A stretch of DNA of 64,000 nucleotides, from NCBI GenBank assembly GCA_021298175.1, contig JAJTDW010000002.1, positions 84,942 to 148,941 on the forward strand. The letters are read 5' to 3'. Under the pieces are notes generated by a model. That model saw only the letters and a program-made list of their open reading frames with translations. It was not told the DNA's origin and ran no database searches. Positions 53,615 to 64,000 of this stretch are shown piece after piece (the stretch's first letter is position 1; the number at the start of each line of letters is the position of its first letter). The position numbers were made by a program, and so were the translations under genes. The stretch comes from Pseudomonadota bacterium. Its GTDB lineage: Bacteria; Pseudomonadota; Gammaproteobacteria; Burkholderiales; UBA11063.

Positions 53615-54370
53615 TTAGTGCTTGATTTTTATTCCTTTTTTCATTAATAAATAACCAACACCATTAATTAACAATGCAAATATAAAAACAAATATTGCTC
53701 CAAATTCAACATTATAACTTGAATGTTGAATAAACCCATACCGAAAACCATCTACTATATACATAAATGGGTTCAAGCGAGTAGCTAATTGCCACATTCC
53801 AGAAAAATTATGCGGATTAAAAAACACCCCAGATAAATAAATTAATGGAACCATTACAAAACTTTGAAATCCACCAAGCTGATCAAATTTATCGCATAAA
53901 ATACCCACAATTAACCCTAAACCAGCTGTGATTGATGCACCAAAAATTAAAAAATAAAGTATTGCTATCCAACATTTTGGTACATTTGCACCAAACCACA
54001 TAATACCTAAGAATACAGCTATCCCTACGATTAAGCCACGAATAATAGCGGCAATCAAATATGCTGAATAAATTGAAAATGGCGTTATTGGAGCCATAAG
54101 CACATATATTATACTGCCAGTATATTTTGACTGGATAATGCTACTACTACTATTACTAAATGCATTTAATAACACCTGCATCATTACTAGCCCAGGAATT
54201 AAAAATTCTGCATAAGTAACTCCAGGCATGTCAGTAGAAATACTTGCTAATTGCTTACCAAAAATGAACTGATATAATAAAGCGCTGGATAAAGGCCCAA
54301 GAACAGTCTGCCCCCAAATTGACATGAAGCGATAAACTTCTTTTTTAATTAATTGTAAAAATCCTTGCAC
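53615..54370 (-). CDS. ABC-2 type transporter permease (YadH-like)
   Basis: Multi-TM; GVTYAEFLIPGLVMMQVLLNAFSNSSSSI. Confidence 0.88.
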   Translation of the reverse strand: MQGFLQLIKKEVYRFMSIWGQTVLGPLSSALLYQFIFGKQLASISTDMPGVTYAEFLIPGLVMMQVLLNAFSNSSSSIIQSKYTGSIIYVLMAPITPFSIYSAYLIAAIIRGLIVGIAVFLGIMWFGANVPKCWIAILYFLIFGASITAGLGLIVGILCDKFDQLGGFQSFVMVPLIYLSGVFFNPHNFSGMWQLATRLNPFMYIVDGFRYGFIQHSSYNVEFGAIFVFIFALLINGVGYLLMKKGIKIKH

Positions 54371-54376
54371 AACTAC

Positions 54377-55273
54377 CTACCTATGGATAAAATGAATAAA
54401 AATGTCTTCTAATGAAGGCTTCTTTATATTAATATTTTCTAATATTATTCCTGCATCTCTAAATTGATTTAAAATATCAAGTAATTGCTCGTTATTTTCT
54501 AACTTAAGGGTGAAGGAACTACCATCTTTCTTTAAAATAAGATGCTCCAATGAATCTATAAATTTAGCATCCTGAGTTTCTATTTCTAAAGTAGTAGGTA
54601 AAGTGCTACACTCTGCAATTAAATTCTCTTTAGTACTTTGTGAAATTATCTTGCCTTTATCTATCATAATAATTTTATTACATAGTTTTTCTACTTCCTC
54701 CAAATAATGTGTAGTAAGTAGAATAGTATGCCCACTTTTATGCAATTGGGCTATAAAGCCCCAAAGACTCTGCCTGATTTCTACATCTACTCCAGTTGTT
54801 GGCTCATCTAAGATAATTACTGGCGGTTTATGCACCAAAGCCTGAGCAACCATTAACCTACGCTTCATACCGCCTGATAATGTTCTAGTATTACTATTTA
54901 TTTTGTCAGTTAAGTGCATCCTCTCTATTACTTCAAACAACCATTCTTTATTATTTTTAACCCCATATAATCCTGATTGAAATTTTAAAGCCTGATAAAC
55001 TGTTAAAAATGGATCAAAGGCTAACTCTTGTGGCACAACTCCAAGGCTTTGTTTTGACTTAACAACCTCAGAAATAACATTATACCCTGCAACCTTAATC
55101 TCGCCCTCAAAATTATTTATCCCCGCAATTGAGGAAATTAGTGAAGTTTTACCAGCTCCATTAACCCCAAGAAGCCCAACAAACTCTCCAGCTTCAATCT
55201 TAAAGTTTATATCATTTAATGCAGTAAATGAACCATAACGCTTTACTACATGATTAATTTCTAATGCGTACAT
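54377..55273 (-). CDS. ABC transporter ATPase (YadG-like)
   Basis: GLLGVNGAGKTSLIS, LSGGMKRRLMVAQAL, ILDEPTTGVD; start at MYALEINH preferred. Confidence 0.92.
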   Translation of the reverse strand: MYALEINHVVKRYGSFTALNDINFKIEAGEFVGLLGVNGAGKTSLISSIAGINNFEGEIKVAGYNVISEVVKSKQSLGVVPQELAFDPFLTVYQALKFQSGLYGVKNNKEWLFEVIERMHLTDKINSNTRTLSGGMKRRLMVAQALVHKPPVIILDEPTTGVDVEIRQSLWGFIAQLHKSGHTILLTTHYLEEVEKLCNKIIMIDKGKIISQSTKENLIAECSTLPTTLEIETQDAKFIDSLEHLILKKDGSSFTLKLENNEQLLDILNQFRDAGIILENINIKKPSLEDIFIHFIHR

Positions 55274-55288
55274 ATATTTTATCCTCAA

Positions 55289-55588
55289 TTATTTTTTAGT
55301 AGTTTTTATCGCATAATTACCAGGTAGAAGAACTAAGGTTTCCCCTGGTTTTACTAAATTTAATTCATATCTAGCTCTAGCCTCTAAAGAAGATGTTGAC
55401 CCTTTAAGACCCTCAATTTTCATTAACTCTAGACTATTACGATTAACTAAACTCTCATTTATATGTGATTGTTTGATGATTTGGGCTTTAAGTTTTTGGT
55501 TATCTAAATATCCACCCAACCCATACTTTAATTGGTAGGGTAATACAACCAATAACCCAATCAAACATAAAAAAATAACCTTTTGCAT
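55289..55588 (-). CDS. ftsB: Cell division protein FtsB (septum formation initiator)
   Basis: LPYQLKYGLGGYLDNQKLKAQI...EARARYELNLVKPGETLVLL. Confidence 0.8.
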   Translation of the reverse strand: MQKVIFLCLIGLLVVLPYQLKYGLGGYLDNQKLKAQIIKQSHINESLVNRNSLELMKIEGLKGSTSSLEARARYELNLVKPGETLVLLPGNYAIKTTKK

Positions 55589-55618
55589 TTAATAATCTTT
55601 CATACTTAAGTACTAGTT

Positions 55619-56731
55619 CTAACATGAATCCCAAGTTTTAATATTTGGGATCTGTTTATTGTTTAATAACCCTATTTTACAACGTTTAAATAGGTTACTA
55701 TCACTTAAATCCTGAGGTAAAGATATATAAATAACATTGTCTATATAGTTTTTATTCATACCAATATAAGATAAAACACTATCATTTATAGTACCAGAAC
55801 CAATGCTTAAAACTACTGATTTTACTATTAATAAGCTCTTTAAGTTATCTGATAATAATTTAATACGCTTATCATCATTAGTATTGGTAAATACTAATAT
55901 TTCTGCTGGAATCAAAGTCTGTGCATTAATATTATTAATAATATGCTCCAGATTATCCATATCATTAACAACTAAGGCCATAGCAATTTTTTTATTGTAC
56001 GATAATTCATATAATTTAATATATTTTGAAAAAACACCCATCGCATTAAAGCTACTTATAACTAAACCCTCATAACCATCCATAAAACCACGTTTTAAAA
56101 CATAACATTTAATAAACATTGCAAATGCTCTAAATGGTAATAAATATAATTTTGAACTTTTCTTACCTAAATTTTGTTTTGCGTATAATGTACTATAAAA
56201 CTGCATTTTATCAATAAGTTGTGCAACATTTTCATACGGAAAGTGATATATAAACCCGCTATTGATTTTCTCTATATGCAAGCCATTAATTACAACACTC
56301 TCATGAACATCACTTTCGGTATATTTTGTTTGTGTTTTATTATATAAACGTAAGACCCAATCATTCTCCCAAGAGCTAGAATCAACAAAAGAATTAGCAA
56401 AAAAATTATGCCGTTTAATGCTATAGATATAACGATCTTTAAAAGACATCTTTAATAATTTTGTTGTAAGTCTAGAGCTTAATACTTCATCACAATCAAC
56501 AAATAATACCCACTCATATTTTGCATAAGTTGCCAATAAATTCCTAACGCGTCCCATGCCTAAAAAATCATGAACAAATAATCTTACATTAGGGTATTTC
56601 GACGCAAGTTGCACAGTAGCATCTGTAGAGTGGTTATCTAAAATAACCACATCATCAAATTTGACTAATGCATCTAAACAGCGCTCTATGTGCTTGGCAC
56701 CGTTTTTTACGTTAATAGCAATACTTAACAT
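55619..56731 (-). CDS. GT2-family glycosyltransferase (WaaE/KdtX-like) with additional C-terminal domain
   Basis: LSIAINVKNGAKHIERCLDALVKFDDVVILDNHSTD; WVLFVDCDEVLS. Confidence 0.85.
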   Translation of the reverse strand: MLSIAINVKNGAKHIERCLDALVKFDDVVILDNHSTDATVQLASKYPNVRLFVHDFLGMGRVRNLLATYAKYEWVLFVDCDEVLSSRLTTKLLKMSFKDRYIYSIKRHNFFANSFVDSSSWENDWVLRLYNKTQTKYTESDVHESVVINGLHIEKINSGFIYHFPYENVAQLIDKMQFYSTLYAKQNLGKKSSKLYLLPFRAFAMFIKCYVLKRGFMDGYEGLVISSFNAMGVFSKYIKLYELSYNKKIAMALVVNDMDNLEHIINNINAQTLIPAEILVFTNTNDDKRIKLLSDNLKSLLIVKSVVLSIGSGTINDSVLSYIGMNKNYIDNVIYISLPQDLSDSNLFKRCKIGLLNNKQIPNIKTWDSC

Positions 56732-56738
56732 TAACTAC

Positions 56739-57725
56739 CTATTCAAATTGCTTTAAAAATTTAGCTTCTTCTGCAAAACCTGTTTTTACTTTAACCCATA
56801 CCTGTAAGAATACTTTATTACCAAATAACTCCTCCATATCAACCCTTGCCTCACTTGATACTTTTTTTAATTTCTCGCCACTTTTACCAATTACCATACC
56901 TTTTTGGTTTTCTTTATCTACAATAATTGTTGCTGAAATTCTAATAATACTCGGCTCTTCTTTAAACTCATTTATATCTACAGCTAAACTATATGGCAAC
57001 TCTTCGCCTAAATAGCGAAATAATTTTTCGCGAATAATTTCTTTAGCCAAAAAGGTGCTGTTTCTATCTGTCAATTGCTCTTCTGGGTATAAAAACTCCC
57101 CTAAAGGCATAAATGATCTTAATTTGGATAATAAAACATCTGTACCCAAATGATGTTTAGCAGCTACTAAAAGAGTTTCTTTAAAAGTAAACTTCCCCTT
57201 TATCTCTTTAACAAATCTATCTAGCTCCATTTTATCTTTAATTTTATCTTGCTTATTTACTACCAAGATAACATTAGCATCTTTAGGCATTAAATCCAAT
57301 ACTTGCGCATCACCTGTATTAAAAAATCCAGCCTCAACTACAAATAATACAGCATCCACATTAGTTAAACTGCTAATAACACTCTTATTTAACAAAGTAT
57401 TCAACTTATTAATGTATCTTTTTTGGAATCCAGGAGTATCTACAAATATATACTGGTATTCACTTTCAGTACACACACCATTAATTTTATACTGTGTAGT
57501 TTGAGGTTTTCTGGAAGTAATACTAATTTTTTGTCCAATTAAATGATTCATTAATGTAGATTTCCCCACATTAGGACGCCCAACTATTGCAACAAATCCA
57601 CAATGTGTTACAGTACTTAATGATTCATTATCAAGTGTTTCAACACTCGGTGTTTCAACACTCGGTGTTGCATCATTTGATATCATGATATCATGCGTAT
57701 TGTTATTATTATTTTGAGTTTCCAT
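56739..57725 (-). CDS. era: GTPase Era with Asn/Thr-rich N-terminal extension
   Basis: GFVAIVGRPNVGKSTLMNHLIGQKISITSRKPQTTQ; KH domain IVDKENQKGMVIGKSGEKLK. Confidence 0.96.
   Translation of the reverse strand: METQNNNNNTHDIMISNDATPSVETPSVETLDNESLSTVTHCGFVAIVGRPNVGKSTLMNHLIGQKISITSRKPQTTQYKINGVCTESEYQYIFVDTPGFQKRYINKLNTLLNKSVISSLTNVDAVLFVVEAGFFNTGDAQVLDLMPKDANVILVVNKQDKIKDKMELDRFVKEIKGKFTFKETLLVAAKHHLGTDVLLSKLRSFMPLGEFLYPEEQLTDRNSTFLAKEIIREKLFRYLGEELPYSLAVDINEFKEEPSIIRISATIIVDKENQKGMVIGKSGEKLKKVSSEARVDMEELFGNKVFLQVWVKVKTGFAEEAKFLKQFE
57636..57665. repeat. Two tandem 15-bp units in the era N-terminal extension
   Basis: (TGTTTCAACACTCGG)x2, encoding VETPS repeats. Confidence 0.9.
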
Positions 57726-58404
57726 TGATCTTTCTTTCTTTTATTAATTTTAAAGCCTTTTGGGCTGAAAACTGGCTAGCTTCTTTTTTACTTTTGCCGC
57801 AAGCTGTTATATTTATATTAAGCTCTGCAATCACACACTCTACATGAAAAACGCTATCATGATCTGGACCATCTAAAGCAATAATATTATATACTGGAGG
57901 ACTTATTTGACTTGCCTGTAAATATTCCTGTAAAATTGATTTACTGTCCTTGTCAATTAAATCTTCTGCATGAATAAATTTATCTTTAAATAGATTATCA
58001 ATTACAAGCATTGCCTGTTGGATGTTAGAATCTAAGCTCACTGCTGCAAAGATAGCCTCTAAAGCATCAGCAAGGATTGAAGGTCTTAATCTACCGCCGC
58101 TTTTTTCTTCACCATCACCAATAAACAAATATTCACCTAAATTTATTTGAGTTGCAATCATACTTAAAGAATCTTGATTTACTAATGCAGCCCTTATCTT
58201 AGATAAAACACCTTCGGCTAAAAATGGATATTTATTATATAAGCTTAAAGCGATTGCATAATCTAAAATTCCATCACCCACAAACTCTAAGCGTTCATTA
58301 TTTGTTTTACTATAACTTCTATGTGTTAGCGCACGCTTTAGCATAGAAGAGTCTTTAAAGGTATACCCCAAATCTTTTTGAAGTCTCGAAGCATCATAAA
58401 CCAT
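57709..58404 (-). CDS. rnc: Ribonuclease III
   Basis: NERLEFVGDGILDYAIA; dsRBD at C terminus. Confidence 0.96.
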   Translation of the reverse strand: MVYDASRLQKDLGYTFKDSSMLKRALTHRSYSKTNNERLEFVGDGILDYAIALSLYNKYPFLAEGVLSKIRAALVNQDSLSMIATQINLGEYLFIGDGEEKSGGRLRPSILADALEAIFAAVSLDSNIQQAMLVIDNLFKDKFIHAEDLIDKDSKSILQEYLQASQISPPVYNIIALDGPDHDSVFHVECVIAELNINITACGKSKKEASQFSAQKALKLIKERKINGNSK

Positions 58405-58405
58405 A

Positions 58406-59389
58406 CTATATTTTTATCCCGATACGCTTAAAATCATGTAAATTAATAATTACATAAATCGCTTTACCTAAAATATCTTTATTAGGTACAAATCCCCAAT
58501 AACGACTATCTGCACTATTATCTCTATTATCTCCCATCATAAAATACTCCCCCTGAGGAACAGTACAGCTAAAACCATTATCGTTAACATATATGCAGTT
58601 TGATTTATTAGGGAAGTTAATTACATTTTCAACATTAAGAGATGGCACTTGATCATAAGTTATAATAGGATGCTTTACTCCAGTTAAGTCTTCAATAAAC
58701 TTCTCGTTATAAAATGTAAAATTACCTACCTCGGGGTAATTCTCAGAGTAGGTGTATGTACCATCAGGAGTATACTTTAATTCAGCACCATTTATAGTTA
58801 ATCTTTTATTTTGATATTCAATTCTATCTCCACCAACACCAACAACCCTTTTAATTAAATCACGATTCTTAACCTGTTGGTCTTTAAAAACAATCACATC
58901 CCCACGCTTTACTTCATCAATTTTTATTAATACTTTATTTGTAAATGGCTCTCTAATGCCATAATTAAACTTATTAACTAAAATAAAATCCCCAACTGTT
59001 AAATCGGGCCGCATTGAGCTACTAGGAATTTGGTAAGCTTCAAATAAAAATGCACGCAATACCCATACTCCAAGAACCACAGGGAAAAACTCCCGAGCAT
59101 AATATACATAATGCTGTTTTGGTGTAACAGCTTCTCGTGTGGATATTAGAAATAATTTATCTATTACTAAAACAATACTAGCAATAATTACAAATATAAA
59201 TAAAACAGTTGCAAAATCTGTCCATTCTGAAATAACCCCAACAAAGCCTAAAATTAGTAGAAAGTACCCATTTTCCATCCTCTTACTTTTATTCTGCCCA
59301 CGAGCCATAAAGATAAGAACCGCTCCAATAACTACACTAATAGCACCCAAATAAAACCACTTTGATAAGCTTTGTGATATTACTTCCAT
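58406..59389 (-). CDS. lepB: Signal peptidase I
   Basis: QIPSSSMRPDLTVGDFILVNKF; FMMGDNRDNSADSRYWGFVP. Confidence 0.96.
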   Translation of the reverse strand: MEVISQSLSKWFYLGAISVVIGAVLIFMARGQNKSKRMENGYFLLILGFVGVISEWTDFATVLFIFVIIASIVLVIDKLFLISTREAVTPKQHYVYYAREFFPVVLGVWVLRAFLFEAYQIPSSSMRPDLTVGDFILVNKFNYGIREPFTNKVLIKIDEVKRGDVIVFKDQQVKNRDLIKRVVGVGGDRIEYQNKRLTINGAELKYTPDGTYTYSENYPEVGNFTFYNEKFIEDLTGVKHPIITYDQVPSLNVENVINFPNKSNCIYVNDNGFSCTVPQGEYFMMGDNRDNSADSRYWGFVPNKDILGKAIYVIINLHDFKRIGIKI

Positions 59390-59476
59390 ATTGTATATAA
59401 CCCTTTTCTAACAAAAATTTTAAATACCTTAAGGTATGCAGTTATACATTAAAATATTTTTTATTATAGTATTTAA

Positions 59477-60673
59477 TTATAAGCTTTCATTGTGCAATAA
59501 AGAAAACTGTAACGAATAATAAACCAACATTCCACTTAAACCAATAAATACAAACATTACCCCTAATGGTAAAGGAGTATTTGCATAAATAGAAGAAATT
59601 ATCCAACTCCCCATTGTACCACCAAGCATTTGAAAGCAATTATATATTGAAGCCGCTGTTCCAGCTTTTTTAGTAAATAAACTTAAAGCACCAGAACTAG
59701 CATTAGGATAAATAATTCCTGCACCAAAAGTAAATAACATCATTGGCAACAATATTGATACTACATTCACAATATTAAATAATCCACCAACCACATATAA
59801 AGCACCCGCTAACAAATAAAGCATCGAACCAAATTTTAGCATTACCTCTACACCGCGACGCTCTACAACCTTACTGTTAATTACTCCACCTAAAATTAAA
59901 GCAATAGTCACCAACAATGAAGTATAACCAAAACTATCAGGAGCCAACCCTACTTTTACTTGAAGTAAATAAGCAGAAATCGTTTGATAAGAGATAAAAC
60001 CAGCCAAAGTAAGTGAGCTTATACAATTATAAAGAAGAAACTGCTTATTTTTGAATACCTCAAAATAATCATGAATCATCTCTAACAAGTCAATTTTTCC
60101 AGTATCCTCATTAGTTTCTACCAATTTATATCTACATAACCAAGCTAAACATAATGCGATTAAAAATAGTAGAACAAAATTGATCCGCCAAAATAAATAC
60201 TTCTCGATATATCCACCAATAATTGGAGCAAAAGCTATTGCTATTGCCGAAACAGATCCTAAGATTGACGCAAACTTAGCAAACTCCATTTTGGTTTTTG
60301 ATATATCACGTACAACTGACCTAGATACTACTCCAATCCCGCCTAAACCTAAGCCCTGAATAAAACGCCCAACAAATAGAAACTCAGCATCAAAAGCAAA
60401 GCAGCACATTAAACTACCAAATATTGTAACTATAATACACGGAAACAAAACTTTTAATCTACCACTTTTATCTGAGATATAGCCACACCAAAAACTTCCT
60501 ACAGCATAACCAAATGTATAATTAGTAATGGATAACTGGACAACTGAAATATTCACATTAAAGTATCTTGCCATTGCAGGCATTGATGGCAAATATAGCT
60601 CTGTTGCAAACTGACCAAACATAGAGCATAATACCACAATAAATAAGAATAACCCACCCCTAGCAGCACTCAC
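59477..60673 (-). CDS. MFS drug-resistance transporter (Bcr/CflA family)
   Basis: TELYLPSMPAMARYF; GYISDKSGR; 12-TM pattern. Confidence 0.9.
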   Translation of the reverse strand: MSAARGGLFLFIVVLCSMFGQFATELYLPSMPAMARYFNVNISVVQLSITNYTFGYAVGSFWCGYISDKSGRLKVLFPCIIVTIFGSLMCCFAFDAEFLFVGRFIQGLGLGGIGVVSRSVVRDISKTKMEFAKFASILGSVSAIAIAFAPIIGGYIEKYLFWRINFVLLFLIALCLAWLCRYKLVETNEDTGKIDLLEMIHDYFEVFKNKQFLLYNCISSLTLAGFISYQTISAYLLQVKVGLAPDSFGYTSLLVTIALILGGVINSKVVERRGVEVMLKFGSMLYLLAGALYVVGGLFNIVNVVSILLPMMLFTFGAGIIYPNASSGALSLFTKKAGTAASIYNCFQMLGGTMGSWIISSIYANTPLPLGVMFVFIGLSGMLVYYSLQFSLLHNESL

Positions 60674-60733
60674 TCTATACTCCTTTAAGAATCCTATATT
60701 TTATCATAAATGCATCAGTCTTAGCCCATTTTC

Positions 60734-60742
60734 TGTTATAAT
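60734..60742 (+). promoter_or_regulatory. Extended -10 promoter element for rnpB
   Basis: TGTTATAAT ending 8 nt before the inferred RNA 5' end. Confidence 0.6.
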
Positions 60743-60750
60743 GATTACTT

Positions 60751-61365
<615 letters not shown>

Positions 61366-61422
61366 CTTATCTCTGCATCAATTCATTAAATCTTATAACT
61401 TTAACGTTGTTAAGTCGATAAT

Positions 61423-61977
61423 ATGAAAATCAAAAAAAATCTAATAGAAAAAACCATAGAGTCAAAAGAAATTTTTCGTGGAAACTTCATGAGGGTTATG
61501 TGCGATACGATTGAATTACCCAATGGTAAACACTCAATGCGTGAATATATAAAGCACTCTGGCGCTTCTTGCATAATTGCACTTACAAAAAACAATGAAA
61601 TTATTTTAGAATACCAGTATCGTTACCCTGTAGGTAAAGTTATGCTAGAATTACCAGCTGGAAAACTTGAACCTCAAGAATTACCATTAATATGTGCTAA
61701 ACGTGAGCTTGAAGAAGAAACTGGATATACTGCGAAAAATTGGATTGAACTTGGCACATGTTTACCCTGTATTGGATATTCAACCGAAAAAATTGTTTAT
61801 TTTTTAGCAACCGAATTAACCCAAGGTTCTGCCAACCTTGATGATGGTGAGTTTTTAGAAACTATTAGTATGCCATTAGACGAGTTTATGCTCATGGTAT
61901 ACAATGGTGAAGTGACAGATAGTAAGACATTGTCTGGTATGATATTATATCTAGGTTACTTACATAAAAATAAATAA
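61423..61977 (+). CDS. NUDIX hydrolase (ADP-ribose pyrophosphatase-like)
   Basis: Nudix box: LPAGKLEPQELPLICAKRELEEETGY. Confidence 0.93.
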   Translation: MKIKKNLIEKTIESKEIFRGNFMRVMCDTIELPNGKHSMREYIKHSGASCIIALTKNNEIILEYQYRYPVGKVMLELPAGKLEPQELPLICAKRELEEETGYTAKNWIELGTCLPCIGYSTEKIVYFLATELTQGSANLDDGEFLETISMPLDEFMLMVYNGEVTDSKTLSGMILYLGYLHKNK

Positions 61978-62002
61978 TTTTTAAAAATATAGATAAATTT
62001 TC

Positions 62003-62032
62003 TTGCAAAATAGATATATTGTATGGCATAAT
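62003..62032 (+). promoter_or_regulatory. Putative promoter of tRNA gene
   Basis: TTGCAA-18 bp-CATAAT. Confidence 0.55.
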
Positions 62033-62047
62033 CTATTCCTCATCTGA

Positions 62048-62124
62048 GGGCTCTTAGCTCAGTTGGTTAGAGCAGAGGACTCATAATCCTTTGGTCGCTG
62101 GTTCGAGTCCAGCAGGGCCCACCA
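62048..62124 (+). tRNA. tRNA with CAU anticodon, most like tRNA-Ile2 (lysidine-modified CAU); CCA encoded
   Basis: Cloverleaf GGGCTCT...CTCATAA...GGTTCGAGTCC...AGGGCCCACCA; TTGGTCGCTGGTTC..TCCAGCAGGG resembles ileX rather than metT. Confidence 0.85.
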
Positions 62125-62163
62125 CTTTTACATCTTTTATAAAAACCTCTGAAAGAATCAAGA

Positions 62164-62730
62164 ATGTCTAGAGAAACTGCAGGAAATAAAAAAGATTTGA
62201 ATAACCTAGTATGGCTTGACATGGAAATGACTGGTCTAGACTATTCGACAAATTTTATTCTTGAAGTTGCTGTTGTTATAACTGACAGTAATCTAAATAT
62301 ATTAGATCAATCGCCAAGCTATGCAGTGTTCCAACCAGAAACAGAGCTCCAAAAAATGGACAAATGGAATGTTAGCACCCACACAAAATCTGGATTAGTA
62401 GAACGAGTACGAACTTCTACCTATGATATAGGACAAGTTGAAAAAGAGATTTTAACCTTAATCAAAAAATATACCAATAAAGGTCAATCCCCACTTTGCG
62501 GCAATACCATATATCAAGACCGTAAATTTATCGTTAAATTTATGCCAAAGCTAGAAGAATTCCTCCACTACCGCACTATAGATGTCAGCACTCTAAAAGA
62601 ACTATCTAAACGCTGGTATCCTGAAGTCTATAGCAATTTCAAAAAACAAAACAAACACGAAGCATTAGCAGATATATTAGAATCAATCAACGAGTTAAAA
62701 TATTACCGCGAGAAAATATTTACTGCATAA
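62164..62730 (+). CDS. orn: Oligoribonuclease
   Basis: NNLVWLDMEMTGLDYSTNFILEVAVVITD. Confidence 0.96.
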   Translation: MSRETAGNKKDLNNLVWLDMEMTGLDYSTNFILEVAVVITDSNLNILDQSPSYAVFQPETELQKMDKWNVSTHTKSGLVERVRTSTYDIGQVEKEILTLIKKYTNKGQSPLCGNTIYQDRKFIVKFMPKLEEFLHYRTIDVSTLKELSKRWYPEVYSNFKKQNKHEALADILESINELKYYREKIFTA

Positions 62731-62922
62731 CAAACGCTTCCTCTATCTATCTAAAAAGCCTATTTTAACAATTAACCTTACATTGTATAATTTACACACT
62801 TTGCTTTACCAAAACGCTTAACTAGCTTGACATCCAAGCTGTAAAACAAATATGCATCAAACTCAAATATTATTAATATACTATTTAAGTTTGCATTATA
62901 GCTACTCTTTTAGGAAAATTCA

Positions 62923-63798
62923 ATGAAATTATTAAATAAAGCTCTTTTAGTGGGAGTTTTAACTGCCACTATATACAATGCAAATGCGTTAATTATTAAT
63001 GAAAATGTATTTCAAAGTTATGGCGGTGATTTAAATAATATAGCAGCTTCGCTAAAATATGCAAATAATGAACTGAGAGAATCAAGCTATAATAATCCAT
63101 TTTTTACTGTTGGTAAAATTTATGGCTGTACGGCTACTTGGTTAGGTGATGATTCTCAATGGACATATATATTAACAGCCGCACATTGCTACTCATATAC
63201 AAGCGAAATTACAGCAGTTATCTCACCACGTGACTTTTGGAGCTGGAATAATCAATTACTTGCTAGTGGTAAAGGATTCTTCTATGTTCCACCAGAAAGA
63301 ATTAATAAACCAGCAGGATTTGGTGGTGCCTCAACAGACATAGGAATTTTAAAAATACCTAAAGTTGCAATGCCTACAGATAAGAATGGAGTAATCGTAC
63401 AACGCCCAATACTTAATGACTCATCAAACGAAATAAACAATGTCGTTGAGTTCGTAGGTTATGGTACTTGGGGAGTTGGACTTGATCAAAGTGGCTCATA
63501 TTCACCAGCTACAGGGCCAAGAAGACTTTGGGCCGCAAGTAAAATATCTGAAATTTTTGAAAAAGATCATGGAATAGGAGCCAAATACCAACCTAATGGC
63601 TCCACTGATTATTGGGCAAGATCAGCTTCTGGCGATAGTGGATCAGCTTGGTGGCAAGATCAGAATGGGAAAAAAGTAATAATAGCAACAAACTGCGGTA
63701 GTTCCTCAACAAAATCAGTTGGAGCGAGAGTATCAAAATATATAGGCTGGATTCAAAGCATCTACCCAGATGTTAGGGTTCTATCTAAAGGAAATTAA
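62923..63798 (+). CDS. Secreted trypsin-like serine protease
   Basis: Signal peptide; TAAHC, TDIGILKI, SGDSGSAWW catalytic triad motifs. Confidence 0.88.
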   Translation: MKLLNKALLVGVLTATIYNANALIINENVFQSYGGDLNNIAASLKYANNELRESSYNNPFFTVGKIYGCTATWLGDDSQWTYILTAAHCYSYTSEITAVISPRDFWSWNNQLLASGKGFFYVPPERINKPAGFGGASTDIGILKIPKVAMPTDKNGVIVQRPILNDSSNEINNVVEFVGYGTWGVGLDQSGSYSPATGPRRLWAASKISEIFEKDHGIGAKYQPNGSTDYWARSASGDSGSAWWQDQNGKKVIIATNCGSSSTKSVGARVSKYIGWIQSIYPDVRVLSKGN

Positions 63799-63811
63799 TT
63801 TAATTATATAA

Positions 63812-63834
63812 ACTACGTTATATTATAACGTAGT
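63812..63834. terminator. Palindromic bidirectional terminator candidate between convergent genes
   Basis: ACTACGTTATA-T-TATAACGTAGT, 11-bp perfect arms. Confidence 0.6.
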
Positions 63835-63837
63835 AAT

Positions 63838-64000
63838 TTACATATCGGTAGGGTCGATGTCTATACTCCATACAATATCATGTATGTGTTTTAAATTTCC
63901 AAGCAATGGTAAAACTGTAGCTATATAATCATGTAAATTATTACGGCTGCTACTTGATAATAGCAACTGCCCACGCTCTTTATTTTTTAGGCGCTGCATT
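63838..64000 (-). CDS. priA: Primosomal protein N' (PriA), C-terminal end; 5' part beyond window
   Basis: Hand-translated ...MQRLKNKERGQLLLSSSSRNNLHDYIATVLPLLGNLKHIHDIVWSIDIDPTDM*. Confidence 0.8.
   Translation of the reverse strand, partial: MQRLKNKERGQLLLSSSSRNNLHDYIATVLPLLGNLKHIHDIVWSIDIDPTDM

Overview
AT-rich bacterial chromosome window, probably a low-GC beta/gammaproteobacterium judging by operon layout and protein families. The backbone is mostly housekeeping. From left to right: PHP-domain phosphoesterase (partial); three tandem APC amino-acid permeases; pyrF; an AAA ATPase + small PD-(D/E)XK-like protein pair; two paralogous outer-membrane beta-barrel proteins; a CapD/PglF-type epimerase/dehydratase; a PbpG-like endopeptidase running directly into bioB-F-(H-like)-C-D-A; greB, radA, folC; the ribosomal alpha, spc and S10 clusters on the minus strand (rplQ to rplC, with secY, infA, rpmJ); a GT83/ArnT-like glycosyltransferase; PAP2; an ECF transporter (YkoEDC-like); adk, OprM-like, glmU, clpB, queD, queE, tag, nupC, esterase, murA, bolA, ABC-2 transporter, ftsB, GT2, era, rnc, lepB, MFS, rnpB, NUDIX, tRNA-CAU, orn, a secreted trypsin-like protease, and the end of priA. 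Main items for follow-up: (1) the overlapping ATPase + nuclease-like pair bounded by an exact 18-bp inverted repeat, a candidate uncharacterised defence-type module; (2) a family of hairpin elements sharing a core (TTATGTAC..GTACACGGCGT), one inside rnpB, one just after rnpB and one in the loop of the pyrF terminator; (3) a G9 homopolymer plus an in-frame palindromic repeat inside the GT83 gene, suggesting phase variation; (4) S10 operon lacking rpsJ, with a three-hairpin leader; (5) apparent loss of the L15 GGU motif in RNase P RNA. No database or folding software was used; all family calls are from motif recognition.
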